Shown: positions 7,230 to 15,299, counted from the stretch's first letter. The stretch is 32,075 nt of DNA from Vicinamibacterales bacterium (GCA_036012125.1 DASCOS010000026.1:1-32075); one strand, 5' to 3'. Notes: generated from the letters alone by a model not told the origin. Numbers and translations: made by a program.

Positions 7230-8726
7230 GTGGGTGAAGTGTCTTCAGGAAATGTAGGTGCAATAGAAATGCCGGTCGTACGCTCGTTACTGGGCATGCC
7301 GCGGCAGCTGGTTTTGCTGGCGACGACGGTCGCAGTGCTGGTGGGCTTCTTGTACACACTTTCACCGGTGGGTGTGTGGTGTGGTGTGGGAGTTGTGGGC
7401 CTCTTTACCTGGGCCGGTCGCGGATTGCCGGGTCGTGAGCGGCGGTGGCTTCTCAGCCTGTTGGCGATAGCACTGGGCTTGCGGCTTCTCGTCGTTATTG
7501 GCCTGTTCCTGCTGACGGACCCGGACCTGCGGCCGGCGGCGAACTTCTTCTTCGATGGCGACGGGCAGGCTCTGAAGGCTCGCTCGCTGTGGCTGCGCAA
7601 CACCTGGTTAGATGTTCCAATCGGGGAGATGTATTTTCGTCTAGCCTTTCAAGACTATGGCTGGTCAGGTTACCTCTACGTGCTCGCTTATCTTCAGTAT
7701 CTTCTTGGGCCGGCACCCTTTGGGATTCACCTGTTCAACATTCTGTTGTTTCTGGCCGCCTCAGTGGCGCTGTACCGTCTGGTACGAACGGCGTATACCC
7801 CGGCCGCAGCCCTGGTTGGTTTGACGCTGCTACTCTTTCTCCCGACCCTGTTTGCGTGGTCGATTTCAGCCTTGAAAGAATCGTTTCACCTGTTTGTTGG
7901 CACGGCGGCACTCATTGCCGCGGTCGGGATTGTGCGGGGTCGTGGCCGGCTGCAACTCCTTGCGGTCGTCGGTCTTGTGGTTGCGATGGCGGTACTCGCG
8001 ACGATTCGAGGGGGCGCATTTGAGATCATGGCTGTTGGTCTGGCGGGTGGGATGTTGGTGAGGGTGCTGACCCTAAAGAAGTGGGTTGTGGTTGCCACGC
8101 TGGTCTGTCTTGGCGCGGGGCTGTTCGCCGTGAGTCGCATCCCCGATCTCCAGGCTCGCGTGACAGATCCAGTCACGACCGTTCTTCGAACAACCGCGCA
8201 GACGCATTTGGGCCACACGTTTACACGAGGCCATGGGTACAAGCTGCTGGACGACTCGTACTATAAAAGGTATTTCACCGACGGCAGTAACATCCATTTA
8301 ATGCGTTACCCCGACCTCGTTGAGATGCTGACGCCTGGGGAACTCACGCGATACGTCGTTCGGAGTGCGGTCGCGTTTCTGGTGGTGCCGCTACCTTGGG
8401 ATGCCGTGTCGTGGAGTGAAATCGTTCTAGTGCCCCAACAGGTCGCATGGTATCTGATGGTGCCGTTGGCCCTGGTGGGTGTTGTCGCTGGACTTCGGCG
8501 AGACGTGTTGGTCACCTTGCTCTTGGTGAGTTGTATTGTGGTTGCGGCCGTGCCCATCGGTCTGAGCAATGGAAACGTCGGCACACTGGTGCGGCATCGA
8601 GACACGGTTGTGCCGTTCATTGTCTGGTTGAGTGGCTTGGGTGCGGTTTCTCTGACGGGATGGCTTGCCTCCCGTCGTCGATTGTCTCTTGGTGAGGTGA
8701 GTGTTGAGAGGGAAGGTCTGAGTTGA
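7230..8726 (+). CDS. polytopic membrane protein, probable GT-C glycosyltransferase (copy 2)
   Basis: A 498-residue paralogue of the 103-1629 product. Membrane segments are almost identical, including ALKESFHLF and VRHRDTVVPFIVWLSG. The differences concentrate in the first loop (FFFDGDGQALKARS versus FFFDGDGIYLKQRS, then a divergent stretch up to AFQDYGWSGY) and in the long loop after SRIPDL, which is different in sequence and shorter. Both copies keep the DGD acidic pair. That suggests the same chemistry with a different acceptor or donor sugar (inference). GTG 7230 is the longest start; ATG 7269 gives an N-terminus closer to the conserved GMPRQL/GIPRQL segment. A transglutaminase-fold gene follows after 34 bases and is probably co-transcribed. 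Confidence 0.7.
   Translation: MGEVSSGNVGAIEMPVVRSLLGMPRQLVLLATTVAVLVGFLYTLSPVGVWCGVGVVGLFTWAGRGLPGRERRWLLSLLAIALGLRLLVVIGLFLLTDPDLRPAANFFFDGDGQALKARSLWLRNTWLDVPIGEMYFRLAFQDYGWSGYLYVLAYLQYLLGPAPFGIHLFNILLFLAASVALYRLVRTAYTPAAALVGLTLLLFLPTLFAWSISALKESFHLFVGTAALIAAVGIVRGRGRLQLLAVVGLVVAMAVLATIRGGAFEIMAVGLAGGMLVRVLTLKKWVVVATLVCLGAGLFAVSRIPDLQARVTDPVTTVLRTTAQTHLGHTFTRGHGYKLLDDSYYKRYFTDGSNIHLMRYPDLVEMLTPGELTRYVVRSAVAFLVVPLPWDAVSWSEIVLVPQQVAWYLMVPLALVGVVAGLRRDVLVTLLLVSCIVVAAVPIGLSNGNVGTLVRHRDTVVPFIVWLSGLGAVSLTGWLASRRRLSLGEVSVEREGLS
7292..8678 (+). repeat. direct repeat copy 2 (GT-C coding sequence)
   Basis: Second copy of the repeat at 141-1560, in the same orientation and about 7.15 kb downstream. 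The 60 bases at 7468-7527 are identical to 317-376, and long near-identical tracts cover the C-terminal membrane segments. Divergence is concentrated near 7530-7670 and 8140-8335. Confidence 0.85.
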
Positions 8727-8760
8727 GGATGAAGGCAACGGTTGGAACGGAGAGGGACTT

Positions 8761-9495
8761 GTGCGCCGTCGTATTGTGGTTGGCTTAACGGCATCGACTC
8801 TCATGGGGGTGGTCTTTCTTGTTGCCATGATGCCAGTGGCGACTCAACAGGGGATCAACTACGAAGTTTCGACCCACCATGTATCGCTTCATCAGAAAGT
8901 TTTCGATTTTGTCTATCGGTCTAACCACTATCAGTTACTTGCTGATGAGGCTACCCTAGGTACGTCGACTGACCAGGAGCGAGTGCTTGCTGTTTTCGAC
9001 TGGACACAGCGAAATATTCCTCGGACTCCTAAAGGATGGACGGTTGTCGACGACCATATCTTGAACATCATCATCCGCGGCCATGGCACGGCAGACCAGC
9101 GCGCGGATGTATTCACGACGCTGAGCACGTATGCAGGCGTTCCAGCTTTCTGGGCGAAGGTAAGGCTTCAAAAGTCACAGGACGGCATCATCCTGTCCTT
9201 TGCGTTGGTTGATGGCCGCTGGGTGGTGTTCGATGTGGACAACGGAGTCGCGTTCCGTAACGACCGGGGTGATTTGGCGACCTCAGGCGATCTACGCAAT
9301 CGGCGAGACCTCATACCTTCGAGGTTATATGACCTGAAGGTTGGAGGCACCCCATACCCTCGATTCTTGGAGCATTTGCAGCGTCCGCCAGTACCGAACC
9401 CTCTTCGCGCAGAGTTGCAGATGTCAGGGCAGCGATTACGGTATGAGTTGAGACGCGTGCTAAGTGTAGGGGAGAGCGATGGATTTCAACGGTAA
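8761..9495 (+). CDS. membrane-anchored transglutaminase-fold protein, probably non-catalytic
   Basis: A 244-residue protein with one N-terminal hydrophobic segment (residues about 5-24), so it is probably anchored with its domain in the periplasm. The core resembles the transglutaminase-like (papain-fold) superfamily: helix FDWTQRNIP, then RGHGTADQRADVFTTL and YAGVPAFWAKV, then LVDGRWVVFDVDNG. Aligning the AGVPA segment with the usual AGIPA puts Ala111 where the nucleophilic Cys belongs. The catalytic His position before the DGRW strand appears to be Ser146, while Asp158 or Asp160 remains. It therefore looks like a pseudoenzyme, perhaps a binding or scaffold protein. The start is GTG after GGAGAGGG. 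Its 3' end overlaps pseB by 17 bases, implying translational coupling. The fold call is from short motifs. Confidence 0.65.
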   Translation: MRRRIVVGLTASTLMGVVFLVAMMPVATQQGINYEVSTHHVSLHQKVFDFVYRSNHYQLLADEATLGTSTDQERVLAVFDWTQRNIPRTPKGWTVVDDHILNIIIRGHGTADQRADVFTTLSTYAGVPAFWAKVRLQKSQDGIILSFALVDGRWVVFDVDNGVAFRNDRGDLATSGDLRNRRDLIPSRLYDLKVGGTPYPRFLEHLQRPPVPNPLRAELQMSGQRLRYELRRVLSVGESDGFQR

Positions 9496-10462
9496 GGTCA
9501 TTCTAATCACAGGTGGGACAGGGTCATTTGGGCAAAAGTTTCTAGAGACGGTTCTGGAGCGGTATGAACCGCGAAAGGTCATTGTCTTTAGTCGTGACGA
9601 GTTGAAACAGTCCGAGATGGCCAGGGAATTCGGTGGACCGAACGTCCGCTACTTCATTGGCGATGTGCGTGACTTGGACCGCCTCAAGCGTGCCATGCAT
9701 GGTGTTGACGTAGTGGTCCACGCGGCGGCAATGAAACAGGTGCCAGCGTGTGAATACAACCCCTTCGAGGCTGTTAAGACCAATGTGCTAGGTGGGGCGA
9801 ATGTGATCGAAGCATCCATTGATGCTGGCGTCAACAAAGTTCTCGCTATCAGTACGGACAAAGCAGTGAACCCCGTCAACCTGTATGGAGCGACGAAGCT
9901 CTGCACCGAGAAACTGTTCGTGCAGGGAAATTCCTACGTTGCCGAGGGTGGCACACGTTTCAGTTGTGCTCGGTATGGCAACGTTGTGGGAAGCCGCGGG
10001 AGTGTGATCCCACTGTTTGTTGAGCAACATCAGAGTGGAACCATTACCGTTACCGACGAACGGATGACGCGCTTCTGGATCACCTTGCAGCAGGGTGTGG
10101 ACTTTGTCATTCAGAGTCTGGGCGTGATGGAGGGCGGTGAGATTTTCGTGCCTAAGATTCCCAGTATGCACATTCTTGATCTTGCCAAGGCCGTTGCACC
10201 AGGGAGTCAGGTTGAATTCCGAGGGATTCGGCCCGGGGAAAAATTACACGAGGTGCTCGTCTCAGAGGATGAGTCCCACCATACGCTTGAGCACGAGAAA
10301 TTCTTTGTCATCACACCGCTCCATTCTTGGTGGCGCAGTGACAACTGGCAAAATGGCCAGCCGGTGCCCACCGGGTTTCGATTTAGTAGCGACGCAAATA
10401 CGCAATGGCTCTCGGTGGACGACTTACGCGCGTTGGTAGATGACATTACGCAAGATTTATGA
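9479..10462 (+). CDS. pseB: UDP-N-acetylglucosamine 4,6-dehydratase (inverting), PseB-type
   Basis: A 327-residue SDR. The NAD(P)-binding motif TGGTGSFG is at residues 11-18, the catalytic TDK triad at 126-128 (ISTDKAVNP), and the YxxxK pair Tyr136/Lys140 in NLYGATK. MKQVPACEYNP is characteristic of the PseB/FlaA1 group. It would convert UDP-GlcNAc to UDP-2-acetamido-2,6-dideoxy-beta-L-arabino-hex-4-ulose, the first step to pseudaminic acid, in the cytoplasm. The ATG start is preceded by a good ribosome-binding site, GGGGAGA. The end overlaps the next gene by 4 bases (ATGA), and that gene is a PseC-type aminotransferase, which strongly supports the assignment. Confidence 0.95.
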   Translation: MDFNGKVILITGGTGSFGQKFLETVLERYEPRKVIVFSRDELKQSEMAREFGGPNVRYFIGDVRDLDRLKRAMHGVDVVVHAAAMKQVPACEYNPFEAVKTNVLGGANVIEASIDAGVNKVLAISTDKAVNPVNLYGATKLCTEKLFVQGNSYVAEGGTRFSCARYGNVVGSRGSVIPLFVEQHQSGTITVTDERMTRFWITLQQGVDFVIQSLGVMEGGEIFVPKIPSMHILDLAKAVAPGSQVEFRGIRPGEKLHEVLVSEDESHHTLEHEKFFVITPLHSWWRSDNWQNGQPVPTGFRFSSDANTQWLSVDDLRALVDDITQDL

Positions 10463-11655
10463 CCTCTAACCCTCGGCGGGACACGCCTCTGGCAATTCAC
10501 GGTGGCCCTCCTGTCCGTAAAGCGCTATTGCCGTATGGCCGACAGACGCTAACTGAGGCAGATGTGGCTGCGGCAACGGAGGTGTTGCGCTCGGACTGGC
10601 TTACCACGGGTCCGAAGGTTGCAGAATTCGAAGAGGCGATAGCCGACTACGTTGATGCGCGGCACGCAGTGTCATTTAGTTCTGGGACGGCAGCACTTCA
10701 TGCCGCTGTACTTGCTGCTGGACTCAAGCCTGGTGACGAGGCGATTACAACGCCGCTTACATTTTGCGCGACTGCCAATGCGGCGCTTTACGGCGGGGGC
10801 ACACCGGTCTTTGCTGATGTTAGGGACGAGACCCTGACGATCGATCCGAAAGAGGTCGAACGCCGTATCACGCCGAGAACGAAGGCGCTTTTACCCGTTG
10901 ACTATGCAGGTCAACCGGCGGACCTTGATGCGCTGTTGGCCCTTGCGGATCGTCATGAGTTGCTCGTTATCGAGGATGCAGCGCATGCGTTGGGCGCTAA
11001 GTATCGAAGTCGTATGGTGGGGTCCATTAGTCACATGTCTGTGTTCAGTTTCCATGCGGTCAAACACTTGACGACGGGTGAGGGGGGCATGGTCACGACG
11101 AATAACTCTGATTTTGCGCAGCGGCTCCGCGAGGTTCGAAACCACGGGATAGATAGCGATGCTCGTGCACGCCAGGCCGCTGGACACTGGCATTATGAGA
11201 TGACGACGCTCGGGTTCAATTATCGGCTGACTGATATTGCGTGTGCCTTGGGCCTTGCACAGCTTCCGCGTCTATCTGCTAACTTGGCTAGGCGACGAGC
11301 GATCGCCGTGCGCTATGGAAAGGCGCTAGCCACTGTTCCTAGCCTGACGCTGCCGATTGTGGCGGCTGATGTGACCTCTGCTTGGCATTTGTATCCCGTG
11401 CGTGTCGATGCCTCAATCGATCGAGCCGAAGTATTTAATGCGCTGCGGGCAGAAGGTCTAGGCGTAAATGTACACTACATACCAGTTCACCTTCACCCGT
11501 ATTACCGTAGCCGATTCGGCTACAGGGGTGGCGAGTTTCCGATCGCGGAAACCGCGTCCGGTCGGCTCATTAGCCTGCCGATGTTTCACGGGATGACTGA
11601 CGAAGACGTCGACGATGTGATCTTCGCTGTAGAAAAAGTAATGAACTACTTTTAA
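10459..11655 (+). CDS. pseC: PseC-type PLP aminotransferase
   Basis: A 398-residue DegT/DnrJ/EryC1/StrS-family aminotransferase. FSSGTAALHAA lies at about residues 73-83, IEDAAHALGA at 171-180 gives the PLP-ring-stacking region, and the Schiff-base lysine is Lys202 in AVKHLTTGEGG. Paired with pseB it should aminate C4 of the 4-keto sugar to give UDP-4-amino-4,6-dideoxy-beta-L-AltNAc, using glutamate as amino donor. The length is slightly above the usual range of about 370-390 residues. Its start overlaps the pseB stop (ATGA). It ends 8 bases from the stop of the convergent cytidylyltransferase gene, and no clear terminator separates them. Confidence 0.93.
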   Translation: MTSNPRRDTPLAIHGGPPVRKALLPYGRQTLTEADVAAATEVLRSDWLTTGPKVAEFEEAIADYVDARHAVSFSSGTAALHAAVLAAGLKPGDEAITTPLTFCATANAALYGGGTPVFADVRDETLTIDPKEVERRITPRTKALLPVDYAGQPADLDALLALADRHELLVIEDAAHALGAKYRSRMVGSISHMSVFSFHAVKHLTTGEGGMVTTNNSDFAQRLREVRNHGIDSDARARQAAGHWHYEMTTLGFNYRLTDIACALGLAQLPRLSANLARRRAIAVRYGKALATVPSLTLPIVAADVTSAWHLYPVRVDASIDRAEVFNALRAEGLGVNVHYIPVHLHPYYRSRFGYRGGEFPIAETASGRLISLPMFHGMTDEDVDDVIFAVEKVMNYF

Positions 11656-11663
11656 CCTGGGGA

Positions 11664-12392
11664 TTATGATTGTGGAGAGTTCCGAAGGCCGTTCCACAGC
11701 GCCTCGGCAATCCGAAAGTCCTCCTCAGTATCGATGTCTACCGTCTGGAGTTTGCTGGGCAGTTCGATGAGCCTGACAGTGTTCCAGTCCCAGTAAGTAC
11801 CTTCACGAAACAAGTACTCTTTACTGAAGAAGTAGAGCGCATGCGCAAACTCCAAGACGGGCTTGACGGTCTTGGTATTGATGGTGTGGGCAGTAATGTC
11901 AAAGTTCAGTGGGTGGCGGTCGAGGGACAGTAAATGATTTGTCTTCCGGATAACGCCGAATGCAGGCTGTGAGTCGTTAGCTATGCAATCGTCAAGAAAC
12001 GACGTAATGGTGTCGAGTTCTAAAAATGGTAGTGAAGCATTGACGCAAAGGAAGTGTGTGAACTCGAGCGGTTGCAGGAACGAGAGGATCTCGACAATGG
12101 GTTCGTCGATCGTAGCCGACCGTTCATCGCGTTGCACGAATCGGACGCCATGGTTATTACAGAGTGAACGAAACTCTGGTTCATACCCAGCAAAGAACGT
12201 GGGTTGGTGGCAGCGCGCGAATTTCGTGAGGAGGATGTCGGTCAAGGTGGTGCCGGCGAGCGGTCGCAGCATCTTATTCGGGCACCGCTGGCTGTCCGTT
12301 CGCCCGAAGGAGAAGATGGCGACGTCTGTTGTGGGTGGATTGCTCATACCGGTCATCCTACTCTCTGCGCCCATCAAACTGGTGAATAACAA
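11664..12392 (-). CDS. NeuA-like CMP-nonulosonate cytidylyltransferase
   Basis: A 242-residue nucleotidyltransferase of the acylneuraminate cytidylyltransferase family. The nucleotide-binding loop SFGRTDSQRCPNKML (about residues 28-42) matches the RxxSxRxPxKN-type signature in degenerate form. The C-terminal VDIDTEEDFRIAE (218-230) carries the metal-binding Asp pair typical of NeuA/PseF. The expected reaction is CTP plus a nonulosonic acid giving the CMP-sugar. It lies on the - strand within a + strand cluster and ends 8 bases from pseC. The longest start is at 12392; a start at 12347 (MSNPPTTDV) is as likely, since the first 15 residues precede the domain. A second, SpsF-type cytidylyltransferase follows divergently, so which activates which sugar is open. 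Confidence 0.82.
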   Translation of the reverse strand: MLFTSLMGAESRMTGMSNPPTTDVAIFSFGRTDSQRCPNKMLRPLAGTTLTDILLTKFARCHQPTFFAGYEPEFRSLCNNHGVRFVQRDERSATIDEPIVEILSFLQPLEFTHFLCVNASLPFLELDTITSFLDDCIANDSQPAFGVIRKTNHLLSLDRHPLNFDITAHTINTKTVKPVLEFAHALYFFSKEYLFREGTYWDWNTVRLIELPSKLQTVDIDTEEDFRIAEALWNGLRNSPQS

Positions 12393-12488
12393 CGCCCAAT
12401 AATTCTAGAGAATGCTGATCCTAGATCAACAACGGCTGAAGGGGATGAGAGATTTTCTGAGGTATCTTGATTCAGCCAGAGATGGCCG
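12393..12488. promoter_or_regulatory. divergent intergenic region with TGATC-CTA-GATCA dyad
   Basis: These 96 bases separate the divergent cytidylyltransferase genes and should hold start signals for both directions. A dyad TGATCCTAGATCA lies at 12416-12428 (5-base arms, 3-base centre). I could not pick reliable -35/-10 boxes, so an operator function is speculative. Confidence 0.25.
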
Positions 12489-13223
12489 ATGACCGTTGGC
12501 GCGATAGTGCAGGCCCGCTTAGGCTCGACGCGGCTTCCTGGCAAAGCCTTGCTCGACATCGCGGGGACTTCGATGGTCGCAAGAGTACTCGACCGAACCC
12601 GTCGAGCACAGACCATCGACCGCGTGATCTTAGCGACCACCACCACCTCTCAGGACGATCGGCTCGTGGAATACGTGCGTGGACTACCGGTTGAGGTTTA
12701 CCGAGGGGATGAGGATGATGTCCTGGACCGCTACTACCAAACAGCCGAGCACTACGCGCTGGATGTTGTGGTCAGGATTACATCCGATTGTCCTTTACTT
12801 GACCCAGGTCTCATTGACCAAGTTGTTCAGCCTCTCCTCGATTCGTTGTCAACAGTGGATTTCTCGGCGAACACTCTAGTGCGAACTTTTCCTCGTGGTC
12901 TCGACGTTGAAGCCGTGACTTCGACTGCGTTGAAACGTGTCTGGCGGACAGCGAAGGCGCCGCACCAGCGGGCGCATGTGTTCCCATACGTCGACGAGCA
13001 CCCCGAGGAGTTTTCAACCGTGAGTATCACCGATGAGATTGATCGCTCCTGGATGCGCTGGACTGTGGATTTCGAGGAGGATTTAACCTTTGTTCGCCAG
13101 GTCTGCCGCTTTCTTGAGACTCAAGAATTCACGTGGCGAGATGTGCTGATGCTGTTAGAACGGCAGCCTGAGTTGCTGCGGATCAATGAGATGGTGCGTC
13201 AGAAATCTGCGCACGACCTTTGA
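12489..13223 (+). CDS. SpsF-like cytidylyltransferase
   Basis: A 244-residue protein of the SpsF/CMP-KDO synthetase-like family. The N-terminal nucleotide-binding motif GAIVQARLGSTRLPGK (residues 4-19) is diagnostic, followed by ILATTTTSQDD, YRGDEDDVLDRYY and RITSDCPLLDP, which holds the usual metal-binding Asp. In many pse clusters a protein of this type stands in the PseF position and would make CMP-pseudaminic acid from CTP (family knowledge). The gene starts with ATG 96 bases from the divergent NeuA-like gene. Having both types in one cluster suggests either two different nonulosonic acids or a different sugar substrate for one of them. The family is firm; the substrate is inferred. Confidence 0.88.
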   Translation: MTVGAIVQARLGSTRLPGKALLDIAGTSMVARVLDRTRRAQTIDRVILATTTTSQDDRLVEYVRGLPVEVYRGDEDDVLDRYYQTAEHYALDVVVRITSDCPLLDPGLIDQVVQPLLDSLSTVDFSANTLVRTFPRGLDVEAVTSTALKRVWRTAKAPHQRAHVFPYVDEHPEEFSTVSITDEIDRSWMRWTVDFEEDLTFVRQVCRFLETQEFTWRDVLMLLERQPELLRINEMVRQKSAHDL

Positions 13224-13259
13224 TATTGCAATGAATCACTCCAGCGAAGGGACCAGGGT

Positions 13260-13940
13260 ATGACTATTCTCGTCATTGCTGCGCATCCTGATGACGAAGT
13301 TCTCGGGTGCGGTGGCACGATTGCTCGTTACGCTAATGAAGACGATGTCCATATCGCTATTCTTGGCGAGGGGGTCAGTTCCAGATACGAGCAACGAACC
13401 GACGTGCCCGCGGCGCAGCTCCAGAAGCTCCAGGCGGACGCCAAAGCGGCGGCGGAGGTTCTGGGTGCGCGGTCGGTGTCGTTTTGCGGACTGCCGGATA
13501 ACCGATTCGACGAAGTTGGGTTACTAAACCTCATCAAACCGGTTGAGAAGTGGGTGGAAACATTTAGGCCCGATGCCATCTATACACACCATCCTGGTGA
13601 TTTGAATATCGATCACAGTATGACGTTCCGAGCTGTGCTTACAGCTACCCGTCCAGATGCTTCTAGAGTGAGTGTGCCTAATCTTTATACCTTCGAAGTG
13701 CCGTCGTCGACCGATTGGGCCTTCCAACGGGTGTCGCCGGTGTTTCGGCCAAACGTATTCGTGGACATTAAGGATTCCCTCGACTGTAAGATCACCGCCA
13801 TGCAGTGCTATGAAAGTGAGCGACGTGAAGCACCACACCCCCGCTCGCCAGAAGTGTTGCGGGCTGCGGCTACGCGGTGGGGTTCCACGGCAGGAATGTC
13901 GTGTGTTGAGGCCTTCGAGTTGATTCGGTCGGTGAGGTAG
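13260..13940 (+). CDS. PIG-L (LmbE-like) family deacetylase
   Basis: A 226-residue zinc-dependent N-deacetylase of the PIG-L family. The metal site is visible as AAHPDDEVLGCGG (His9, Asp11, Asp12) and the second motif THHPGDLNIDH (His110, His111, Asp114, His119), matching the HPDDE and HxxDxxxDH signatures. Relatives remove an acetyl group from N-acetylglucosamine in GPI anchors, mycothiol or antibiotics. In this cluster it could remove an N-acetyl group from a nonulosonic acid or its precursor so that another acyl group can be added (inference). The ATG start follows AGGG, 36 bases after the SpsF-like gene, consistent with one transcript. Confidence 0.93.
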   Translation: MTILVIAAHPDDEVLGCGGTIARYANEDDVHIAILGEGVSSRYEQRTDVPAAQLQKLQADAKAAAEVLGARSVSFCGLPDNRFDEVGLLNLIKPVEKWVETFRPDAIYTHHPGDLNIDHSMTFRAVLTATRPDASRVSVPNLYTFEVPSSTDWAFQRVSPVFRPNVFVDIKDSLDCKITAMQCYESERREAPHPRSPEVLRAAATRWGSTAGMSCVEAFELIRSVR

Positions 13941-13981
13941 GACGTTCTGTCTAACGGTGAGGCAACTGGTGGAACTCTGGC

Positions 13982-15274
13982 ATGAGTAGCAAGTTGGCGA
14001 TTGTGTTTTGTGTCCATCACAAACCTTGGCTCATGATGGCCACTCTTTTGACCACGGTGACACAAGACCGCTTGGATGCTGATTTCTACTTCGTCTACAA
14101 CCTAGGGGATGGAACGAGTGCTCGAGAGTCATATCGGGAATACGAGCAGATCGCGACTACTTTGGGGGTAAACCGAAAACTCAGTCCATTCGACGAGCGA
14201 GTTCGCGAAGTATGCCGACTTCGTCGCACTCGAATCTTTGAGTTGGAATACGAGAATGATCACGGGTTAGATTCTGGCGCTTGGTACAAGTTCATTCGCG
14301 AAGGACACTGGCGTGCTTACGAGCGCGTGCTCTTTTTGGGTGAAGGGGCCATTCTGGCCCACCCACGGCTACTCTCGGCGTTAGTGGATTTTACGGAACG
14401 CCGCCACGTGCATTTTGTCGCATCCGGACACGAGAAAAGACGGATACCTCGGGACGTCGCGGAGGGGTGTCACGCGAGAGATGTCGAGACATCGCCGATA
14501 GGGCGGTTTTACGGACAACAATTTGTTGAGACATTCAGGATTTTCTGTCGCGATCCCAAGTTCAAAGTTCTCTATGAGCGATGGGGTTCAGATTTCTCTA
14601 TCGAGACCGAGAACCACGTGCCGAATGTGTCCCAAAGGGGAGCGCTCCCGCGCCTCATGAGGGCTCGGATCCAGCAGAAGTGGGGCTCGCCCTTTACTCA
14701 CCCACACGTTTCGTGGCCTGGACGAACCGTCCGACGGATTCCGCTGGTATTCGATAGATGGGCTTCACAGGCGAGTATGTGGGTCGGGCACACTGTCAAG
14801 GATACCGGTGGTCCTGTCTTGGCTTACCACAATGGCATACCCCAAGTGGTGACAGAGTCAGATGCTGAGCATGGCGTGCACTTTCACCGTGAGCGTGGCC
14901 CTGAGTGGTTTGGATGTGCGGCCCTTCACCTGTTGTCCCGTGATTTTCTATTGCGTTTGAGTGAAAAGCTGGATCAGTTTGAGATGTACGACGCTCTAGA
15001 CATGCCATTTGCGGGTTCTCCGCTCGAACATATCTGGGGCTTCCTACCGGCCTGGTTAGGCTTTGAGAAATGGTTCACGGACGGATTTCACCGGGTACGC
15101 AAGCAGTTCACGACGTATCAGCGCGAAGACTATCCACCGGAAATGGCTGGTTATATTAATCGCTATCACCGGGGGCGACTAGTGGTTGGCTGGCACGAGG
15201 ACCACCTGAAACTCCAGGCATGGCGGTCGGACTTGGGCGACCTACGGCAGGTTTTACCCGCCGCGTACTTTTAG
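13982..15274 (+). CDS. unrecognised 430-residue protein, possibly a GT-A-like glycosyltransferase
   Basis: I do not recognise this family with confidence. The N-terminal third looks like a GT-A nucleotide-sugar fold: a beta-strand start KLAIVFCVHHKP, then DFYFVYNLGDGT, then NDHGLDSGAWYKFI (about 92-105) followed by YERVLFLGEGAILAHP. That block resembles the DxGA...YDxVLFLNDD segment of rhamnan-synthesis (RgpF-like) glycosyltransferases, although the expected Asp-rich metal site reads GEGA here. The C-terminal half is rich in Trp, His and aromatic residues (EWFGCAALHLLS, IWGFLPAWLGFEKW) and has no signal peptide or membrane segment. It sits between the PIG-L deacetylase and a NeuB-like synthase, so a role in transferring or modifying the nonulosonic acid is plausible but unproven. 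Confidence 0.6.
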   Translation: MSSKLAIVFCVHHKPWLMMATLLTTVTQDRLDADFYFVYNLGDGTSARESYREYEQIATTLGVNRKLSPFDERVREVCRLRRTRIFELEYENDHGLDSGAWYKFIREGHWRAYERVLFLGEGAILAHPRLLSALVDFTERRHVHFVASGHEKRRIPRDVAEGCHARDVETSPIGRFYGQQFVETFRIFCRDPKFKVLYERWGSDFSIETENHVPNVSQRGALPRLMRARIQQKWGSPFTHPHVSWPGRTVRRIPLVFDRWASQASMWVGHTVKDTGGPVLAYHNGIPQVVTESDAEHGVHFHRERGPEWFGCAALHLLSRDFLLRLSEKLDQFEMYDALDMPFAGSPLEHIWGFLPAWLGFEKWFTDGFHRVRKQFTTYQREDYPPEMAGYINRYHRGRLVVGWHEDHLKLQAWRSDLGDLRQVLPAAYF

Positions 15275-15299
15275 GCACTCTTGGCAAAAGGAGCAGTTC

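Noticed and set aside
6766-7365. 199-codon open frame on the - strand
   Set aside because: It overlaps the well-supported GT4 gene and the start of GT-C copy 2, has no family motifs, and is a by-product of the codon use of the real genes.
8306-8794. 162-codon open frame on the - strand
   Set aside because: It is antisense to GT-C copy 2, and a similar frame appears antisense to copy 1 simply because the DNA is duplicated.
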